Source: Parahaliea aestuarii
GTDB taxonomy: Bacteria; Pseudomonadota; Gammaproteobacteria; Pseudomonadales; Halieaceae
DNA length: 64,000 nt
Direction: 5' to 3'
Assembly (NCBI RefSeq): GCF_008064635.1
Contig: NZ_VRYZ01000003.1
Coordinates: forward strand, 186,001 to 250,000
The notes beneath the pieces are model-generated. The model saw only the letters and a list, made by a program, of their open reading frames with translations, did not search any database and was not told the DNA's origin. Both the position numbers and the translations under genes were made by a program. Below are positions 60,809 to 64,000 of the stretch, one piece after another. Numbering within the stretch: position 1 is the first letter of the stretch; each line of letters opens with the position of its first letter.

Positions 60809-60828
60809 AGCCCGCTTTCTGCCGGGCT
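60809..60828 (+). other. Short hairpin in the pyrE leader
   Basis: AGCCCG (60809-60814) pairs with CGGGCT (60823-60828) around an eight-base loop, followed by CATTGTTATTT. It lies about 80 bases before pyrE. In E. coli pyrE is controlled by attenuation, but this hairpin is short, its T-tract is poor, and no rph readthrough is expected with a convergent gene in between. A role is uncertain. The rest of the 226-base gap (60685-60910) shows nothing else. Confidence 0.3.
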
Positions 60829-60910
60829 CATTGTTATTTGAATTCAGAATCTCTTATACACAAAACCAGCCCGGCTGGGAACAGTCCGGCTCACACAGGA
60901 AGCGCCTTCC

Positions 60911-61558
60911 ATGCACCCATACCAGATCGAGTTTATAGAGTTGGCCCGCCAGTACGAAGTACTGAAGTTCGGCGAATTCACACTCAAATCTGGACGGGTC
61001 AGCCCTTACTTTTTCAATGCCGGGGCTTTCGACAGTGGCCGCGCACTGGCGGCGCTGGGTCGTTGCTACGCCCAGCGCATCGTCGATTCGGGTCTCGAGT
61101 TCGATGTCTTGCTGGGGCCGGCCTACAAGGGTATTCCGCTGGCGGCGGCCACCGCCGTGGCGCTGGCCGATCAGCACGGTCGCGACGTGCCTTTTGCCTA
61201 CAATCGCAAGGAAGCCAAAACACACGGTGAAGGCGGGGTGTTGGTCGGCGCGCCACTCAAGGGGCGCGTGCTGGTCATCGACGATGTGATTACCGCCGGT
61301 ACCGCCGTGCGGGAAGTCATTGAGATGATCGAGTCCGCCGGCGCTTCCCTCGCCGGCGTCGCCATTGGCCTCAATCGCCAGGAGCGCGGCGCCGGGGAAC
61401 TGTCGGCAATCCAGGAAATCGAGCAGGCCCATGCCGTGCCGGTGCTGAGCATTATCGATATGGCGCACATCATCGAGTATCTGGAAAACCAGGGTGGAGA
61501 TTCGGCCGGGGCCCTGGCTGCCATGCGCGATTACCGGGAGCACTACGGCGTCGCCTGA
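60911..61558 (+). CDS. pyrE: Orotate phosphoribosyltransferase
   Basis: Fifth step of pyrimidine synthesis: orotate plus PRPP to OMP. The 215 residues begin [20 protein letters not shown]; the [11 protein letters not shown] segment, [15 protein letters not shown] and the PRPP-binding [14 protein letters not shown] (residues about 118-131) are diagnostic. It starts after CACAGGAAGCG. It has its own leader and is convergent with the Crc-like gene's... it is divergent from that gene, with 226 bases between their starts. Confidence 0.97.
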   Translation: MHPYQIEFIELARQYEVLKFGEFTLKSGRVSPYFFNAGAFDSGRALAALGRCYAQRIVDSGLEFDVLLGPAYKGIPLAAATAVALADQHGRDVPFAYNRKEAKTHGEGGVLVGAPLKGRVLVIDDVITAGTAVREVIEMIESAGASLAGVAIGLNRQERGAGELSAIQEIEQAHAVPVLSIIDMAHIIEYLENQGGDSAGALAAMRDYREHYGVA

Positions 61559-61602
61559 ACAACGGGCTTGAGCGCAACCCTGGGGAAATCTATAGTGCAG
61601 GG

Positions 61603-62229
61603 ATGAAGACAATCCCCCGCACACTCCTGTTGTTCGCCGCCCTGGCGCTGCCGGTCAGTGCCGGAGAGCGGCTCTACCGCTACACCAATGCCGAGGGTAA
61701 TGTCGTGATCGACGACAAAGTGCCCAGCGAGTTCGTCAGCAAGGGCTACGAAGTGCTCAGCAGCAAGGGCAAGGTGCTCGAGGTCATCCCTCCCCGGCGC
61801 ACCGACGAAGAAGCCCGCGAGGTGGCGGAAGCGGAGGCGGCGGCCCGGGAAGCGAAAGAATACGACCGCAACCTGCTGTTGCGCTACAGCTCGGTGGAGG
61901 ACATCGAGGCCGCCCGGGATCGCGCGCTCGATGAACTGAAAATCCGTATCCGCATTCTCGAAAGCAACCGCATCACGCTCAACCAGAGCCTGGCCAGTTA
62001 CCAGTCCGAGGCGGCGGACGCGGAACGCCGCGGAGTGGAAGCCGACGACAAACTGCTGGAAGAAATCGACAACCTGCAGGAGGAGCTTGCCGGCAATGAG
62101 CAGCGCATTGGCCAGCGGCGAGTTGAGCTCGACGCAGTTGCCGCCAGCTATGAGCGGGATATTGCGCGCTTCGAGGAAATTCTGGATCTGGTGAAGTTGC
62201 GCCAGCAGCGCGAGCGCGGCGAGTTGTGA
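61603..62229 (+). CDS. DUF4124 periplasmic protein with coiled coil
   Basis: 208 residues. A signal peptide (MKTIPRTLLLFAALALPVSA, cleaved before GE) is followed by a DUF4124 domain (about 21-65: GERLYRYTNAEGNVVIDDKV). A long charged helical region (about 70-205), rich in Glu, Ala and Arg, is predicted to form a coiled coil. The function is unknown. Its stop at 62227-62229 directly abuts the convergent slmA stop (62230-62232), sharing the sequence TGATCA. Confidence 0.88.
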   Translation: MKTIPRTLLLFAALALPVSAGERLYRYTNAEGNVVIDDKVPSEFVSKGYEVLSSKGKVLEVIPPRRTDEEAREVAEAEAAAREAKEYDRNLLLRYSSVEDIEAARDRALDELKIRIRILESNRITLNQSLASYQSEAADAERRGVEADDKLLEEIDNLQEELAGNEQRIGQRRVELDAVAASYERDIARFEEILDLVKLRQQRERGEL

Positions 62230-62880
62230 TCAGCTCTGGCTGGCAAAGCTGCCAGCCGGTTGTGTTGCTGCACGAGTGATCGCTTCGCGGAAAAAACCGG
62301 CCATCAACAAATCCCACTGCTCGCTCCAGCCGTCTGTAGGAGAGCGGCTGAAGCCGCTGCGCACGAACTGGGAGATGCGCCCCTCGGCCGCGGCCATCAG
62401 CAGGTTGGCCGCCTGGTTGAGGGGGATGGTGGGGCGCAGGCCCTCGCGCAATTCCGCCTCGCGTATCACCTGCCGCAGCTGGGTTTCGTAGCGATCGTAT
62501 AGCTGGGCCACGCGCACATGCAGGCGCTCGGTTTCCCCCGCCAGCGCGTCGCCGGTGAGTATGCGGGTGATGCCGGGGTTGCGCTCGGTGAAGGCCAGCA
62601 GCAGGCTGAGCATCTTTTCGCAACGACGGGCGGCGCTCGGCTCTTCCGCAAGAATCAGGTTGATGCGGGAGAACAGGGTGTCCTCGATAAACTCGATCAA
62701 CCCTTCAAACATCTTCGACTTACTGGGGAAGTGGCGGTATAGCGCTGCCTCGGATACCCCCACCTGGCGCGCCAACCCGGCTGTGGTAATCCGGTTGCCC
62801 GGGTTGGCCTCGAGCATTTGCGCCAGGGCTTCGAGAATCTGCTGCCGACGTTGTGATTTTCTAGGGGACATTGCGCTCAC
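62230..62880 (-). CDS. slmA: Nucleoid occlusion factor SlmA (TetR family)
   Basis: DNA-bound inhibitor of FtsZ assembly over the chromosome. The 216 residues start with a TetR helix-turn-helix (about 10-60, [18 protein letters not shown] and [26 protein letters not shown]), followed by the SlmA-type C-terminal domain with [24 protein letters not shown] 62880 or 62871 could be the start; the latter begins MSPRKSQRR like other SlmA proteins. It follows argB on the same strand, as in Pseudomonas and E. coli relatives. Confidence 0.93.
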   Translation of the reverse strand: MSAMSPRKSQRRQQILEALAQMLEANPGNRITTAGLARQVGVSEAALYRHFPSKSKMFEGLIEFIEDTLFSRINLILAEEPSAARRCEKMLSLLLAFTERNPGITRILTGDALAGETERLHVRVAQLYDRYETQLRQVIREAELREGLRPTIPLNQAANLLMAAAEGRISQFVRSGFSRSPTDGWSEQWDLLMAGFFREAITRAATQPAGSFASQS

Positions 62881-62927
62881 AGAAGGGCCGCCACCCAGTT
62901 ATGCTAGCGACAAGCTCAGGCCCCTGC

Positions 62928-62958
62928 AATAAAAGCCGGACCTGCCAGTGCTTTTATT
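62928..62958 (-). terminator. Possible terminator of argB
   Basis: AATAAAAGC (62928-62936) pairs with GCTTTTATT (62950-62958) around a 13-base loop. It lies 20 bases after the argB stop in its direction of transcription. The T-rich part falls inside the stem rather than after it, so it may act weakly, leaving slmA partly dependent on readthrough. Confidence 0.45.
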
Positions 62959-62977
62959 TGGTCTATGGTGGCCTCGA

Positions 62978-63916
<939 letters not shown>

Positions 63917-64000
63917 TTAAAACGGGTTTTGCAGTGCCGGCGCAACGCGGGCCAACTGCTCGCGGAAAGTCGCCATGATGTCTTCCAGCTGTTCCTGCGT
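63917..64000 (-). CDS. algC: Phosphomannomutase/phosphoglucomutase AlgC, C-terminus only
   Basis: The last 27 codons of a gene that continues beyond the window edge. The tail (LEDIMATFREQLARV and ending NPF) matches the C-terminal helix and end of AlgC-type phosphomannomutase/phosphoglucomutase, and AlgC is the expected neighbour upstream of argB. Only this fragment is visible, so the assignment depends partly on gene order. The stop is 36 bases from the argB start. Confidence 0.7.
   Translation of the reverse strand, partial: TQEQLEDIMATFREQLARVAPALQNPF

Overview
The window looks like one continuous stretch of a GC-rich gammaproteobacterial chromosome close to the replication origin. The organism is most likely a marine relative of Pseudomonas, in the Cellvibrionales/Halieaceae/Microbulbifer sphere. 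Two gene blocks point there. The first is mnmG-rsmG-parA-parB-atpIBEFHAGDC-glmU-glmS. The second is algC-argB-slmA ... pyrE-crc-like-rph-yicC-gmk-rpoZ-spoT-ridA-recG ... rubredoxin reductase-ubiC-ubiA, a neighbourhood known from Pseudomonas. A Mrp-type cation antiporter, a TRAP transporter and a sulfotransferase fit a marine lifestyle. The assignment rests on gene content and remembered synteny, not on a search.

Layout. 1-1075: an AT-rich stretch and a DUF2971 gene that is out of place beside the origin genes. 1169-5540: mnmG, rsmG, parA, parB. 5697-12883: the complete F1Fo ATP synthase operon, with a strong promoter in front, a good rho-independent terminator behind, and a perfect 21-bp palindrome of REP type between atpG and atpD. 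12934-17018: a TrmB-type regulator divergent from glmU-glmS; two matching inverted repeats lie between them and look like operators. 17104-21148 (minus strand): an orphan secF, a possible small exported protein, a DUF6607-like exported protein and fumC. 21250-28619 (minus): a nine-gene Mrp antiporter operon in which MrpA is split and a small two-helix membrane protein is inserted. 28671-32660: a Rap1a/Tai-like periplasmic protein, ahpF, ahpC and divergent oxyR, forming a peroxide-defence unit. 32817-37530: a small periplasmic protein, an acidic SPOR-domain protein, a HexR-type regulator and divergent uvrD. 37616-41084: a TakP-type TRAP receptor facing yciA and the TRAP membrane genes dctM and dctQ.

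41184-45924 (plus): yaaA, a flavin monooxygenase, a DUF938 methyltransferase, a sulfotransferase, a DCC-family protein and a DMT-like membrane protein. 45937-48620 (minus): ubiC, ubiA and a FemAB/GNAT-like protein. 48853-50783 (plus): a fused rubredoxin-rubredoxin reductase and DUF1415. 50794-59055, mostly minus: SRPBCC protein, recG, divergent epimerase, ridA, spoT, rpoZ, gmk, yicC. 59187-64000: rph, a Crc-like degenerate exonuclease III homologue, pyrE, a DUF4124 protein, slmA, argB and the last codons of algC.

Most of the window is housekeeping. I found no CRISPR array, phage, insertion sequence, tRNA or rRNA. I did not find a clearly new multi-gene system. The best leads are the paired TGTCA-N9-TGACA sites between the TrmB gene and glmU, the Crc-like protein with lost catalytic residues, the rearranged Mrp operon with its extra small subunit, and the lone secF.
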